From the NCBI RefSeq assembly GCF_900129835.1, contig NZ_FQXA01000002.1, forward strand, positions 727,139-791,138: a stretch of DNA of 64,000 nt, read 5' to 3'. The position numbers were made by a program, and so were the translations under genes. Source of the DNA: Stutzerimonas xanthomarina DSM 18231. GTDB taxonomy: Bacteria; Pseudomonadota; Gammaproteobacteria; Pseudomonadales; Pseudomonadaceae. Shown here piece after piece: positions 56,785 through 64,000 of the stretch. Under the pieces are notes generated by a model. It was not told the origin of the DNA. It did not search any database and saw only the letters and a program-made list of their open reading frames with translations. Position 1 is the stretch's first letter. Each line of letters begins with the position of its first letter.

Positions 56785-57036
56785 TTAGGCGGTCGCCTGC
56801 TCCAACCACCCGAGCAGCTGAATGGCCTCCTGTTCAGAGTCTCCACAAACCTCACGATCGGCCTGAAACTGACTACAAACAGCAGGCCTGGACGATAGGC
56901 CGAATAGCCCGCAGAGGTTTCGCTCGGAAAGATGCAGGCAGCGCTCACCCGCCGGTTTGCCAGAAGGCATACCGGGAATCGGCGAACTGATCGATGGGGC
57001 AATACAACAGGCACCGCAACCGGGACGGCAATTCAT
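56785..57036 (-). CDS. YkgJ-family cysteine cluster protein
   Basis: An 83-residue protein with the zinc/iron-chelating pattern CRPGCGACC at the N-terminus, then GERCLHL, CGLFGL and RPAVCSQF, as in YkgJ. The family has no settled role. It converges on the TIGR04283 gene. Its start codon lies inside one arm of an inverted repeat (57032-57054), with a stronger hairpin just upstream, which may control translation. Confidence 0.85.
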   Translation of the reverse strand: MNCRPGCGACCIAPSISSPIPGMPSGKPAGERCLHLSERNLCGLFGLSSRPAVCSQFQADREVCGDSEQEAIQLLGWLEQATA

Positions 57037-57054
57037 TTCAACGTCCGAAATGAA
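57032..57054. promoter_or_regulatory. Inverted repeat covering the ykgJ start codon
   Basis: ttcatttc (57032-57039) and gaaatgaa (57047-57054) are perfect 8-base arms with a 7-base loop. The ykgJ ATG (57034-57036) is within the left arm, so the folded mRNA would bury the start codon. It could also be a protein-binding dyad. Confidence 0.55.
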
Positions 57055-57059
57055 ATAAC

Positions 57060-57085
57060 GGGGCGGCGATCATAATCGCCGCCCC
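57060..57085. other. Strong GC hairpin in the ykgJ leader
   Basis: ggggcggcgat (57060-57070) and atcgccgcccc (57075-57085) form a perfect 11-base stem with a four-base loop. It is between two divergent genes, not after a gene. Read leftwards it is followed by GTTATTTC, a weak T-tract, so it may act as an attenuator or with the neighbouring dyad. Confidence 0.6.
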
Positions 57086-57177
57086 GGCAAAACGCACTAT
57101 CGCTCAGTGGCGTTCGTCAGATACTTGCGAGGCCATAGGGAGAGCCAATAGGATTCGCCACCGCCCCGGAGTGCCCT

Positions 57178-57519
57178 ATGCCTATCTGGATTCAGACTGC
57201 TGCCCTGCTCTGCGTTTCCAACCTGTTCATGACCTTCGCCTGGTACGGTCATCTGAAGACGCTGAATGGTAAACCCTGGCTGATAGCCGCGTTGATCAGC
57301 TGGGGCATCGCGCTATTCGAGTATCTGATCATGGTGCCGGCCAATCGCATCGGTTACACCGAGCTATCGATCGGCCAGCTGAAGATCATGCAGGAAGTCA
57401 TCACCCTCGCCATCTTCGTGCCGTTCAGCGTGCTGTACATGCAGCAACCCTTGAAGCTCGACTATCTGTGGGCCGGGTTGTGTTTGCTGGGGGCGGTTTA
57501 CTTCATCTTTCGCTCATAG
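57178..57519 (+). CDS. DUF486 family membrane protein
   Basis: A 113-residue protein with four membrane helices and the marks LFMTFAWYGHLK, FEYLIMVPANRIGY and LKIMQEVITLAIFVPFSV, characteristic of DUF486, distantly like DMT/SMR transporters. GGAG six bases upstream of the ATG. No known substrate. Confidence 0.9.
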   Translation: MPIWIQTAALLCVSNLFMTFAWYGHLKTLNGKPWLIAALISWGIALFEYLIMVPANRIGYTELSIGQLKIMQEVITLAIFVPFSVLYMQQPLKLDYLWAGLCLLGAVYFIFRS

Positions 57520-57634
57520 CAGCCGTTTCGACGGGCTTTTACGCAGTGTGTCGTGTCGCTATACGGCGTGATGACGGCGTTCAGCGGCTTCGGCATACTG
57601 GCCACCCTTTTTCCATCCCTTAGAGATTTTCCGA

Positions 57635-57916
57635 ATGTTCAAGGTTAACGAATACTTCGACGGCACCGTCAAATCCATTGCCTTCGACATGGCAGCGGGC
57701 CCCGCCACCATCGGCGTCATGGCGCCTGGCGAATATGAGTTCGGCACGAATCAGCTGGAAGTCATGCACGTGGTAGCAGGCAGCCTCGACGTTAAGCTGC
57801 CGGGAAGCGAGAACTACGAAACCTTCGGCGCAGGGACCCAGTTCACCGTACCGGCCAACAGCAAGTTTCAGCTGAAAGTGGCGGAGGCGACTGCCTACTT
57901 GTGCGAGTACCGCTAA
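57635..57916 (+). CDS. ppnP: Pyrimidine/purine nucleoside phosphorylase
   Basis: A 93-residue cupin-fold protein (YaiE/DUF1255): [37 protein letters not shown], and [13 protein letters not shown]. Ppnp cleaves several nucleosides with phosphate to give base and ribose-1-phosphate. Length is normal. It is a single gene about 115 bases after the DUF486 gene. Confidence 0.95.
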   Translation: MFKVNEYFDGTVKSIAFDMAAGPATIGVMAPGEYEFGTNQLEVMHVVAGSLDVKLPGSENYETFGAGTQFTVPANSKFQLKVAEATAYLCEYR

Positions 57917-57956
57917 GCGGTCACTTTTGCTATGGGGCAGTCCGGAACGTCGTTGC

Positions 57957-57982
57957 GGTGGATGGATAAAGCGCCATCCACC
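57957..57982. repeat. REP-like palindrome (GGTGGATGG type)
   Basis: ggtggatgg (57957-57965) and ccatccacc (57974-57982) are perfect 9-base arms, followed by CTACG. The GTGGAT...ATCCACCCTACG layout is a common pseudomonad intergenic palindrome. Confidence 0.7.
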
Positions 57983-58003
57983 CTACGCCGCCTGTAGCCG
58001 TGG

Positions 58004-58036
58004 GGTGGGCCGGGCGGCGCTCCGTTTCAGCCCACC
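58004..58036. repeat. REP-like palindrome (GGTGGGC type, long loop)
   Basis: ggtgggc (58004-58010) and gcccacc (58030-58036) pair across a 19-base loop. It is a variant of the element at 58195 with an expanded loop. Confidence 0.6.
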
Positions 58037-58190
58037 AAGCCGCGGCACAGTGATTCACGTTGCATAGGTTGAACGGCCGGAGCCACTTCCAGCGTTGACC
58101 ACGAACGACCCACGCCCCTCGCGCCTGCACCGCAACCGCACCAACCCGAACCTAGGACTACTCCGTCGGCCAATCCAACCTACGTCACCT

Positions 58191-58212
58191 GTAGGGTGGG
58201 CTTCAGCCCACC
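58191..58212. repeat. REP-like palindrome (GTAGGGTGGGC type)
   Basis: ggtgggct and agcccacc form the arms of a near-perfect palindrome (58195-58212), preceded by GTAG. The same unit is found at 59350 and, in the other orientation, at 59315. Confidence 0.75.
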
Positions 58213-58244
58213 AAAGCCGGAAACAGACATCGATCCCGACCGCT

Positions 58245-58538
58245 TCAGCCCAGCGGCTTGTACGCCTGATTGACCTGCTTCGACTGGTTCAAGCGCATCA
58301 ACTCACCAGCCAATCGCTCTCGCTCCGCTTGACCAGCCTGCTGGAGCTCGCGGTAGATCCGTGATAGCTCGGCCAGTTGCTCGCGCAGCTCCGCGTCAGA
58401 AGCATCCTCCTCACCTAGCGCGGCCACCAAACTACGACACTCCTCATCCAGCAGCGCAATGGCTTCCCAATCGCCCGCTGCAAAAGCGTCGCGCAACCTA
58501 TTTGCGAGTAATGCGAACGCTTGCTTGGGTGACGACAT
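58245..58538 (-). CDS. fliT: Flagellar protein FliT-like chaperone
   Basis: The ATG at 58538 has GAGG at good spacing, better than an ATG six bases earlier. The 97-residue, all-helical acidic protein has LANRLRDAFAAGDWEAIALLDEEC near the start and a long helix (ELREQLAELSRIYRELQ), as in the FliT/FleP-type proteins that bind the FliD cap. It follows fliS, as is usual. Sequence identity in this family is low, so the name depends partly on position. Confidence 0.75.
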   Translation of the reverse strand: MSSPKQAFALLANRLRDAFAAGDWEAIALLDEECRSLVAALGEEDASDAELREQLAELSRIYRELQQAGQAERERLAGELMRLNQSKQVNQAYKPLG

Positions 58539-58611
58539 GGCCATCCTCGTTTGTCAGCTCATGGTGAGTAAATTGGAAACCAATCCGCAGAAGGCTAGGA
58601 GGACAACTAAC

Positions 58612-58998
58612 TTACGCCTTCGGCGCAATCTGATCCCAACCTACTTTGATCTCACCCAGCAGCCTGCCTACTTCATTCAGCTTTTCGATATCGTTGTGCC
58701 GGCTTGCCTCGAACAGACGCATCGTCATGTATTCGTAGAGGCGATCCAAATTCTCAGCCAGCTCACCACCGATGCTCTTGTCCAATGCATCGCGCAAGCC
58801 GCCAATGATATTGATGGCCTTGCCGACCAGCACACCCTTTTCAGCAAACGCGTCACGCTCCATGGCGCCTTTGGCCTGAGCGATACGATCCAGCCCGCCC
58901 TGCATCAGCATTTGAATCAAACGGTGCGGATCGGCCTCTGTCACCTGAGCCTTCACGCCAACCTGCTGATACTGCTTCATTGCTGACATTGCGTACAT
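58612..58998 (-). CDS. fliS: Flagellin export chaperone FliS
   Basis: A 128-residue helical protein with the FliS start (YQQVGVKAQVTEADPHRLIQMLMQGGLDRIAQA), EKGVLVGKAINIIGGLRDALD, and LYEYMTMRLFEAS. It binds the C-terminus of newly made flagellin and keeps it unfolded for export. It has its own sigma-28 promoter 41 bases upstream, and AGGGG before the ATG. Confidence 0.95.
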   Translation of the reverse strand: MYAMSAMKQYQQVGVKAQVTEADPHRLIQMLMQGGLDRIAQAKGAMERDAFAEKGVLVGKAINIIGGLRDALDKSIGGELAENLDRLYEYMTMRLFEASRHNDIEKLNEVGRLLGEIKVGWDQIAPKA

Positions 58999-59038
58999 AT
59001 AGATAAGCCCCTTGCCGCATCAAGTTTGCATGTACAGC

Positions 59039-59065
59039 TTATCGGTCGAGGTCGCTCAAGCTTGA
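59039..59065 (-). promoter_or_regulatory. Sigma-28 (FliA) promoter of fliS
   Basis: Read leftwards: TCAAGCTT, 11 bases, ACCGATAA, against the consensus TAAAGTTT-N11-GCCGATAA. The spacing is exact and the -10 element has one mismatch. It ends 41 bases before the fliS ATG. Confidence 0.8.
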
Positions 59066-59090
59066 TAGCAGTTGGATAAATCGCTGTAAT

Positions 59091-59111
59091 AAAAAACCGC
59101 CTCGGCGGCGG
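59091..59111 (-). terminator. Rho-independent terminator for leftward flagellar transcripts
   Basis: ccgcc (59097-59101) and ggcgg (59107-59111) form a GC stem with a five-base loop. On the leftward strand it is followed by six T (59096-59091). It lies about 280 bases after the fliD stop and just before the fliS promoter. Confidence 0.75.
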
Positions 59112-59314
59112 ATTGAAATTAGTGGAGAGTTTCACCAGCTTGGCGGACCGGACCATTCTTCGCCGATCACCGGAGTAAGGACTGGCAATTCGGTGCGCCG
59201 CTGGCTGCGTTTCCGAAGTATGCGCACCGAGACCAGAGCGGTAAGCGTAACGCATAGTCGAGTCCGCTATCGGACCAATGTTAACCGTTTGAGATAGGTC
59301 GTGGGCGCTCCGCT

Positions 59315-59371
59315 GGTGGGCTGAAGCCCACCCTACAGGGTGTCGAAACGTAGGGTGGGCTTCAACCCACC
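59315..59371. repeat. Pair of REP-like palindromes after fliD
   Basis: Two elements, ggtgggctgaagcccacc (59315-59332) and ggtgggcttcaacccacc (59354-59371), lie head to head with GTAGGGT/ACCCTAC edges. They form a BIME-like pair, 20 bases after the fliD stop, and are of the same family as those at 58.0-58.2 kb and 63.3 kb. Confidence 0.75.
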
Positions 59372-59390
59372 GAAATCGCTAAAAAACCGC

Positions 59391-60824
59391 TTATCTTTTG
59401 GAATTACCCGCCGCCCACGGCAGGTTTTCCAGCGAAGCAATAAGGCTGCTTGACGTGTTGGCCAACTGCCCAACCAGCAGATCCATCGCATTGAACTGCT
59501 TGTAAAGCCGGTCCTGCAGAGAGGTGATGCGCCGGGTGAGATCCTCTTTCTGCTTGTCGATGCTCGATATAGTGCCGGTCATTGCCTCGTGGCGCTGCTG
59601 CAATACGCCGCCGGTCTCGGTATAGGGCTTGAGCTTGTCGCTCAAGCGGGTCGCCAAACCGGCTTCGCCAGTAAATAATCCGGCGATATCCTCAAAGCTA
59701 TCAGCAAGCGCCTTGTCCAGCTTCGTAGAATCGACCTTCAACGTCCCGTCCCGCTGGGTAGTCACCCCAATATCCGATAAAGCCCGGAACTTACCATCGG
59801 ACACCCGTGCAAGCTCTTCTTGAATGCTTCGCTGCACAGTCCTCGCCGTTGCATCACCGACAAGTCCGCCAACAACTGGAGGTTTTCCATCAGCAACCTG
59901 AGTGATATTCGTCTCGCTGCTGATGACCCCCATCAGCTTGTTATAAGCATCGACGAATTTTTGGACGTTGGATGTCACGCCCGACTTGTCCAGACTCACC
60001 CCAACCGTCAACGGCTTGTCCGTCTCAGTCTTGGCTTTCAATTCCAGCGTGACGCCTTCGATGACCCCCTCGACCTTGTTAGTCGCACTCACCACTGCTA
60101 GCCCGTCGATTGTGAGCTCCGCACTCGCAGCTTGGGTAATTGCTCTGGCTGAGGCTGCGTAATCAGGATGATCTTCCGATAGCGGTTCCGCTTTCGGATC
60201 GAAAGCCAGCAGCGACAGGCTCTGATTCGGCTCACCTGATGCCGGCTTCGCTACAACGGAAATATCCTCGTCTTTACCCGTTTTACTACTGCTTAGAATC
60301 AGCCGCTGCCCTTGTGTATCGGTCACGATAGTGGCAGTGAGACCTTGGTCTGCACCGGCTTTATTGATGAAATCTCGAATATCCGCCAACGAATTGTTCG
60401 GCTCGGCCACGGTAATCTTAATCGGCTCGGATGCCCCGATTGCAATTTCAAGACTGCCCGCGCCCAGACGGGCGTCTTCACCAGCAACGGCCCCCAAGAC
60501 AATTTTGCTGGACGACGCCAGAGATTTGACCTCCACCTGATAACTACCCGCACCCGCTGTGGTGGTTGCGGTCGCCGCCAGGGCATCCTTATTAGAAGAG
60601 GTAGCACTGCGAGCCTTGAAAAGATCCGGCTTATTCAACGCTTCGAGTGAGGTCTGAAAAGCACTCATCGCGCTGCGAAGCGAGCCAAGCGAAGTGATCT
60701 TGGTAGTGGTCTGCTTTTCCAGCCTGGCTAGTTGGGCTTCTTTCGGGGCTCGCTCAGCCGCCACCATGCCGCTGACGAGGCTATCGATGTCGATTCCTGA
60801 ACCAATACCCGTAATTCCAGCCAT
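59391..60824 (-). CDS. fliD: Flagellar filament cap protein FliD
   Basis: A 477-residue HAP2. The N-terminal GIGSGIDIDSLVSGMVAAERAPK and the C-terminal coiled-coil (ISSIDKQKEDLTRRITSLQDRL, then YKQFNAMDLLVGQLANTSSSL) are conserved; the middle is variable. It caps the filament and folds incoming flagellin. It follows flaG, with a 67-base gap; GAGG before the ATG. The gap contains a weak sigma-54-like sequence (GGCAC, then TGTA) of low confidence. Confidence 0.96.
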   Translation of the reverse strand: MAGITGIGSGIDIDSLVSGMVAAERAPKEAQLARLEKQTTTKITSLGSLRSAMSAFQTSLEALNKPDLFKARSATSSNKDALAATATTTAGAGSYQVEVKSLASSSKIVLGAVAGEDARLGAGSLEIAIGASEPIKITVAEPNNSLADIRDFINKAGADQGLTATIVTDTQGQRLILSSSKTGKDEDISVVAKPASGEPNQSLSLLAFDPKAEPLSEDHPDYAASARAITQAASAELTIDGLAVVSATNKVEGVIEGVTLELKAKTETDKPLTVGVSLDKSGVTSNVQKFVDAYNKLMGVISSETNITQVADGKPPVVGGLVGDATARTVQRSIQEELARVSDGKFRALSDIGVTTQRDGTLKVDSTKLDKALADSFEDIAGLFTGEAGLATRLSDKLKPYTETGGVLQQRHEAMTGTISSIDKQKEDLTRRITSLQDRLYKQFNAMDLLVGQLANTSSSLIASLENLPWAAGNSKR

Positions 60825-60891
60825 ATCACTTACCTCGCCAAAATAGCGTCGCGCCCATCATCGTTTCGTAAGCGCTACAAAATACGTGCCG

Positions 60892-61263
60892 TTATGCCTT
60901 AACGCCTTCCATCAGGCTGCGCATCTCTTCGAATCGCTCGGCTAGTTCGAGCAGTTCCTTGGAAGGAATTTGGCGCACAAGCTTCCCTGATTCGCTATCG
61001 ATCACTTTGACGACCACCTGTCCGGTAGAGTCGTCGATATTGAAGTCGAGATCACGCTGCACCATCTGCAACCGGGACAGTACATCCGAGACCTGAGACT
61101 CCAGTTGTCCACGCGAAACACTCGAAGCTCCGCCAGCGTTCCGTTGCGGTTCTTGAAGCCCCTCTAACGACAAGCCCCCAGCTTCCTTGACGGAACCGGG
61201 GGGCGTGTTCGTTGCTGCTGTGTCTGGCCTAATTAGGCCGCTTGCGATTCTTCCGACGTCCAT
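60892..61263 (-). CDS. flaG: FlaG family flagellar protein
   Basis: A 123-residue protein. The second half is the FlaG domain: LDFNIDDSTGQVVVKVIDSE, then GKLVRQIPSKELLELAERF. The first half is disordered. FlaG is linked to filament length control. It lies between fliC and fliD as in polar flagellar clusters of Pseudomonas and Vibrio. Confidence 0.93.
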   Translation of the reverse strand: MDVGRIASGLIRPDTAATNTPPGSVKEAGGLSLEGLQEPQRNAGGASSVSRGQLESQVSDVLSRLQMVQRDLDFNIDDSTGQVVVKVIDSESGKLVRQIPSKELLELAERFEEMRSLMEGVKA

Positions 61264-61285
61264 GATTATTTCCTCTCATGAATCG

Positions 61286-61311
61286 AGGGAGGAGCCAATC
61301 GGCCCCTCCCT
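61286..61311 (-). terminator. Hairpin after fliC
   Basis: agggaggagcc (61286-61296) and ggcccctccct (61301-61311) form an 11-base stem with one mismatch and a 4-base AATC loop. No clear T-run follows on the leftward strand, so it may protect the fliC mRNA end or weakly terminate, letting flaG be read through. Confidence 0.55.
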
Positions 61312-61335
61312 GTCTTAACGCCCGCTAGCCTGCCG

Positions 61336-62907
61336 TTACTGCAGCAGGCTGAGGACCGCCTGCGGCAACTGCTTGGCCTGGGCCAGAATCGCAGTACCAG
61401 CCTGTTGCAGAATCTGGTTCTTGCTCAGGTTGGCAGTTTCGGCTGCAAAGTCGGTGTCCATAATCCGGCCACGAGATGCAGAGGTATTTTCTGCTACGTT
61501 TTGCAAGTTGCTAATAGTCGACTCGAAGCGGTTCTGAACGGCACCCATATTGGCTCGGGTAGTATCTACCTCGGCCAGCGCAGCATCCAGCGTCGCGATA
61601 GCTGCCTGCGCGCCATCAACGGAGCTGATGTCGATTTGCTCTACGGAGGAATCAACCGCTCCAGCATCGGACCCGGCATCAGTATCGCCCGTAGTAAACC
61701 CCAGGTTTGCCAGTCCGCCGTTAGTCGCGACCTCGGTCAAAGTCACGCTTTTATCCGCGCCTTTTTCAGAGCGAACAAATTGCAGCTGACCGTTATCGAC
61801 CGTCGCTCTTACCTTCCCTTTGAGATCAGAGTCACCGGCGATACCCTGGTTAATATTGTCAGCAAGCGCTTCCAGGCTATCGTACGAGCCTTTGTCAATC
61901 GTAATCTCTTTAGCGGCCCCACCGTCTACAGCAATGCTGAACTTATTGTTTGGATTGGTAGCCGCAACGGTAGCTGTCCCAGTGCTCGACACGGGGGTGG
62001 CGCCAAATACTGCTGCTGCGTCAGTTCCAGCGACAGTAATCGCTTGGCCAGTAAACGGGCCAACCGCTTTTTCGCGAATTACAATCGCACCCGCGGCGCC
62101 ACCGTTAGTACCATCGCCAACGACTGCTTCAAGATTGGCAGTATCAGTATCGGCCGCTAGGTCGCTCGTAATCTTGGTCGCAGCTAGAGCAGCACTAGTA
62201 TGAGTGGCTCCAACCAGAGTGACTGCGGTGTCGTTGACTGTGAATGAGCGGTCAGCTGCAGCAAAAGTGGTGACAGTCCCACCCAGAGTGCTAGCAGTAC
62301 CAGTCACGCCGCCAGTTGCTGCGTCATTGATATTCAGCGAAACATCTGTTGTTGACGCCGCACTGACCTTGGCAGCGGTCGCCTCACGCACAGCCGTCGT
62401 ACCCATATCAACAGTGCGGAAGCTAGCAATTGACACGTTGATGGTTTCGTTAGCATTAGCGCCAACCTGAATGTTTTCTTTTAGATTGCCATCGAATAGT
62501 TGCTTACTACCAAAACGCGTGGTGGTCGCGATGCGATCTAGTTCGTTCTTCAGCTGCACAACTTCGCCATTCAGCGCTTTACGCTCGGTGTCACCGTTCG
62601 AACCGTTCGCCGATTGCAGCGCAAGGTCACGCATCCGCTGAAGGATGCTGGTAGTCTGCTGCAACGCGCCTTCTGCAGTCTGCGCCATGGAAATACCATC
62701 GTTGGCGTTACGCACCGCCACGTTCAAGCCATTGATTTGGCTGGTCATCTTGTTGGAAATCTGCAGGCCGGCTGCATCGTCCTTAGCACTGTTGATGCGG
62801 CTACCGGTGGACAGGCGCTGCATTGATGTACTAAGCGCGTTGGAAGAGCTGTTCAGGTTGCGCTGAGTGTTGAGCGACGCAATGTTTGTATTGACTGTAA
62901 GAGCCAT
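61336..62907 (-). CDS. fliC: Flagellin
   Basis: A 523-residue flagellin. The N-terminal D0/D1 ([35 protein letters not shown]) and the C-terminal D1/D0 ([32 protein letters not shown], ending SLLQ) are conserved. The middle (about residues 180-430) is a variable domain rich in Thr, Ala, Val and Gly. Its DNA uses more A/T-ending codons than the neighbours, as often in surface-exposed, diversified domains. GGAGG before the ATG and a sigma-28 promoter about 100 bases upstream fit high expression. Confidence 0.98.
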   Translation of the reverse strand: MALTVNTNIASLNTQRNLNSSSNALSTSMQRLSTGSRINSAKDDAAGLQISNKMTSQINGLNVAVRNANDGISMAQTAEGALQQTTSILQRMRDLALQSANGSNGDTERKALNGEVVQLKNELDRIATTTRFGSKQLFDGNLKENIQVGANANETINVSIASFRTVDMGTTAVREATAAKVSAASTTDVSLNINDAATGGVTGTASTLGGTVTTFAAADRSFTVNDTAVTLVGATHTSAALAATKITSDLAADTDTANLEAVVGDGTNGGAAGAIVIREKAVGPFTGQAITVAGTDAAAVFGATPVSSTGTATVAATNPNNKFSIAVDGGAAKEITIDKGSYDSLEALADNINQGIAGDSDLKGKVRATVDNGQLQFVRSEKGADKSVTLTEVATNGGLANLGFTTGDTDAGSDAGAVDSSVEQIDISSVDGAQAAIATLDAALAEVDTTRANMGAVQNRFESTISNLQNVAENTSASRGRIMDTDFAAETANLSKNQILQQAGTAILAQAKQLPQAVLSLLQ

Positions 62908-63004
62908 GATGTGCCTCCAAGGGCGCTAGTTACTTTGGTTGCCTGAGCGTGCGACTCCGGGCCGGCTTTTGCCCAGGCACCCATTGAGTTCGCATTCGAT
63001 TAGC

Positions 63005-63031
63005 TTATCGGCGTCGTTTCGGTGAGCTTTA
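63005..63031 (-). promoter_or_regulatory. Sigma-28 (FliA) promoter of fliC
   Basis: Read leftwards: TAAAGCTC, 11 bases, GCCGATAA. The -10 element is a perfect match to the FliA consensus and the -35 element has two mismatches at the end; spacing is exact. The 5' leader to the fliC ATG would be about 90 bases. Confidence 0.92.
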
Positions 63032-63293
63032 GGAGGCAGTTGAAAATATTTGCAAACCCCGAAAACAACCTGTACGACACCGGCCGATTCGCAACGGAGC
63101 GAGCCTGCCTGTGAAGGTTTTCGGACGCTTTGCGAGATTCTTTAATGACGCACCGTGCCAGCGCGTGAAACGCCCCGATCCCGAAGCGCTGCTGCGTCTA
63201 CTGGGCACAGCGCAAGCCGAAAGGCTGGTTCGCCTCGGGGCGCGCCTCCTACAGGTCCGTTGTAGACTGGTAGCAATTCATCGACATCGAGAC

Positions 63294-63310
63294 GGCGGGC
63301 TTCACCCGCC
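63294..63310. repeat. REP-like palindrome (GGCGGGC type)
   Basis: ggcggg and cccgcc (6-base arms) around CTTCA, followed by CTACG. A G/C variant of the GGTGGGCTTCAGCCCACC unit found on the other side of the flagellar genes, 20 bases before the mntA remnant. Confidence 0.65.
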
Positions 63311-63330
63311 CTACGTTACGGCAGGTTTGT

Positions 63331-63708
63331 ATGACGATTAGGCAAGTCGAGGCGGTTCTAGGACAGCATCCTGACATCAGGTTGGCCTACGTTTTTGGTT
63401 CGGTTGCCGCTGGCACTGCGCACAGTGATAGCGACGTGGACTTGGCTGTCTGTGCGACGCAGCCATGACGGCTGACCAGCAGATACATCTCGGATATTGC
63501 CGAAGCGACAGGACGTGCCGTGGATCTTATTGACCTGACAGCGGTTGGCGAGCCCTTGCTCGGGCAGATACTTCAGCACGGCGTGCGCATCATCGGCGGA
63601 TCGGAACGGCATGCGCAGCTCGTGTCGAAACACATCTTTAATAATGGGGACTTTATGCCCTACGTTGAGCGAATGCTCGCCGAAAGGAGGCAGCGATGGA
63701 TAAGCTGA
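63331..63708 (+). pseudogene. mntA: MntA-type antitoxin (minimal nucleotidyltransferase), nonsense mutation
   Basis: The frame opens MTIRQVEAVLGQHPDIRL and has the nucleotidyltransferase signature GSVAAGTAHSDSDVDLAV. A TGA at 63466-63468 breaks it after CATQP. The same frame then continues with RYISDIAEATGRAVDLIDLT, LGQILQHGVRIIG, and ends ERMLAERRQRWIS, the normal MntA C-terminus. A CGA-to-TGA change would explain it, with no frameshift needed. MntA adds AMP to HepT to silence it, so this antitoxin would be cut after about 45 residues. Confidence 0.82.
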
Positions 63709-63951
63709 TCGTAGAGCGCAAGCTCGATTCGCTCGTGTGATGCCTTGAAAGAGTGCGGAGCAAGACTCCTGGCAATGTCGACGAGTTACTGTGTGATCTG
63801 GACCTGCAGGAAGTGCTGGTTCTGAATCTGAGCCGCGCTGCTATGCTTCCATATCGCAGTCTATGTCCGCAGCGAACAAAAGCAGCCACCTCCAGAAACG
63901 ATGGGTGGACTTGCCCCTATCAAACCGGACACCGCAACCCTGTTAAGTTGA
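63696..63951 (+). pseudogene. hepT: HepT-type toxin (HEPN RNase), nonsense and frameshift
   Basis: It overlaps the mntA end by 13 bases, as in live pairs. The frame opens MDKLIVERKLDSLV and is cut by TGA at codon 15. It then goes on with CLERVRSKTPGNVDELL and LQEVLVLNLSRAAM. The frame changes near 63849, and the next frame reads HIAVYVRSEQKQPPPETMG. The RxxxxH region of HEPN toxins falls at the damaged place. Both members of the pair are dead. Confidence 0.8.
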
Positions 63952-64000
63952 TGTTACAGCCAACCGCCTGAACTCCCGAGGCGAGCGGTACTTCAGTGCG
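63952..64000. other. Right edge of the window
   Basis: The last 49 bases follow the hepT remnant. No feature seen. Confidence 0.4.

Larger units (their letters stand above)
57917..58244. other. Repeat-containing spacer between ppnP and fliT
   Basis: About 328 bases with no gene. It holds three palindromic elements of a GGTGGGC/GGTGGAT type (57957-57982, 58004-58036, 58195-58212) and sequence drift between them. They mark the left edge of the flagellar genes. Confidence 0.6.
58999..59390. other. Spacer between fliD and fliS
   Basis: About 392 bases. From right to left it holds two REP-like palindromes (59315-59332 and 59350-59371), a roughly 190-base stretch (59112-59310) where I see no gene, a terminator for the fliD transcript, and the fliS sigma-28 promoter. 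Confidence 0.6.
62908..63330. other. fliC upstream region
   Basis: About 423 bases. The left part is the fliC leader with a sigma-28 promoter at 63005-63031. The right part (63063-63290) has a weak coding-like frame opening with GTG at 63111 that I do not accept as a gene, and a REP-like palindrome at 63294-63310 that lies inside that frame. Confidence 0.5.

Noticed and set aside
58977..59255. 92-codon leftward frame between fliD and fliS
   Set aside because: It includes the terminator, the fliS sigma-28 promoter and the fliS start, so it is not a plausible gene.
63111..63341. 76-codon frame starting with GTG, divergent from fliC
   Set aside because: It runs through a REP-like palindrome, has a weak start, and gives no known family; may be a remnant.
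1..64000. Prophage, insertion sequence or CRISPR array
   Set aside because: No integrase, transposase, phage structural gene, cas gene or regularly spaced repeat was found.

Overview
The window is a high-GC chromosomal segment of a pseudomonad, most likely the Stutzerimonas (Pseudomonas stutzeri) group. Reasons: rpsA, cmk, a fused tyrA-aroA, hisC, pheA, serC, gyrA and mtnA lie in the order seen in Pseudomonas; the block aroC, MFS transporter, mtnD-like, alpha/beta hydrolase, prmB, smr and folE also follows Pseudomonas order; and the flagellar genes run fliC, flaG, fliD, fliS, fliT. No prophage, insertion sequence, CRISPR array, tRNA or rRNA gene was recognised.

Layout. 1-11.1 kb: housekeeping and accessory metabolism (mtnD-like, MFS, aroC, prmB, isochorismatase-like, smr, folE, GST, aminotransferase/MarR pair). 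11.2-23.7 kb: the leftward aromatic amino acid and DNA/translation block from mtnA to rpsA. 23.9-26.1 kb: a probable iron-regulated DUF3649-PepSY-DUF3325 operon. 26.2-31.3 kb: the SOS mutasome imuA-imuB-dnaE2 behind a perfect LexA palindrome.

31.4-43.2 kb is the most striking part. Twelve tightly overlapping leftward genes encode an alternative complex III (ActABCDEF), a small one-helix protein, a Sco copper chaperone and a caa3-type oxidase. Subunit I has the YSHPAVY signature of A2-type oxidases, and subunit II carries a fused cytochrome c domain. Divergently transcribed next to it is a ForCE-like formate dehydrogenase pair (catalytic subunit plus DUF1641). Together these could form a formate-to-quinone-to-ACIII-to-caa3-to-oxygen chain that bypasses bc1; that link is inference.

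46.9-49.1 kb is a decayed zone: a haloacid dehalogenase tail joined to the start of a DUF305-type membrane protein, a frameshifted cytochrome c and a frameshifted EEP-family phosphatase. 49.2-51.6 kb holds grxB and a FAD-Rieske oxidoreductase. 51.9-56.8 kb is an arsenosugar-type cluster (ArsS radical SAM, a VTT-membrane/flavin reductase fusion, and two glycosyltransferases of the TIGR04282 and TIGR04283 type). 56.8-58 kb has small conserved genes. 58.2-62.9 kb has the filament genes with two clear sigma-28 promoters, surrounded by GGTGGGC-type palindromic repeats. The right edge is a dead MntA-HepT toxin-antitoxin pair.

Other points: the mtnD-like protein lacks three of four metal ligands of acireductone dioxygenase; the isochorismatase-like enzyme has Ser where the nucleophilic Cys is expected; and two dyads surround the start of a ykgJ gene.
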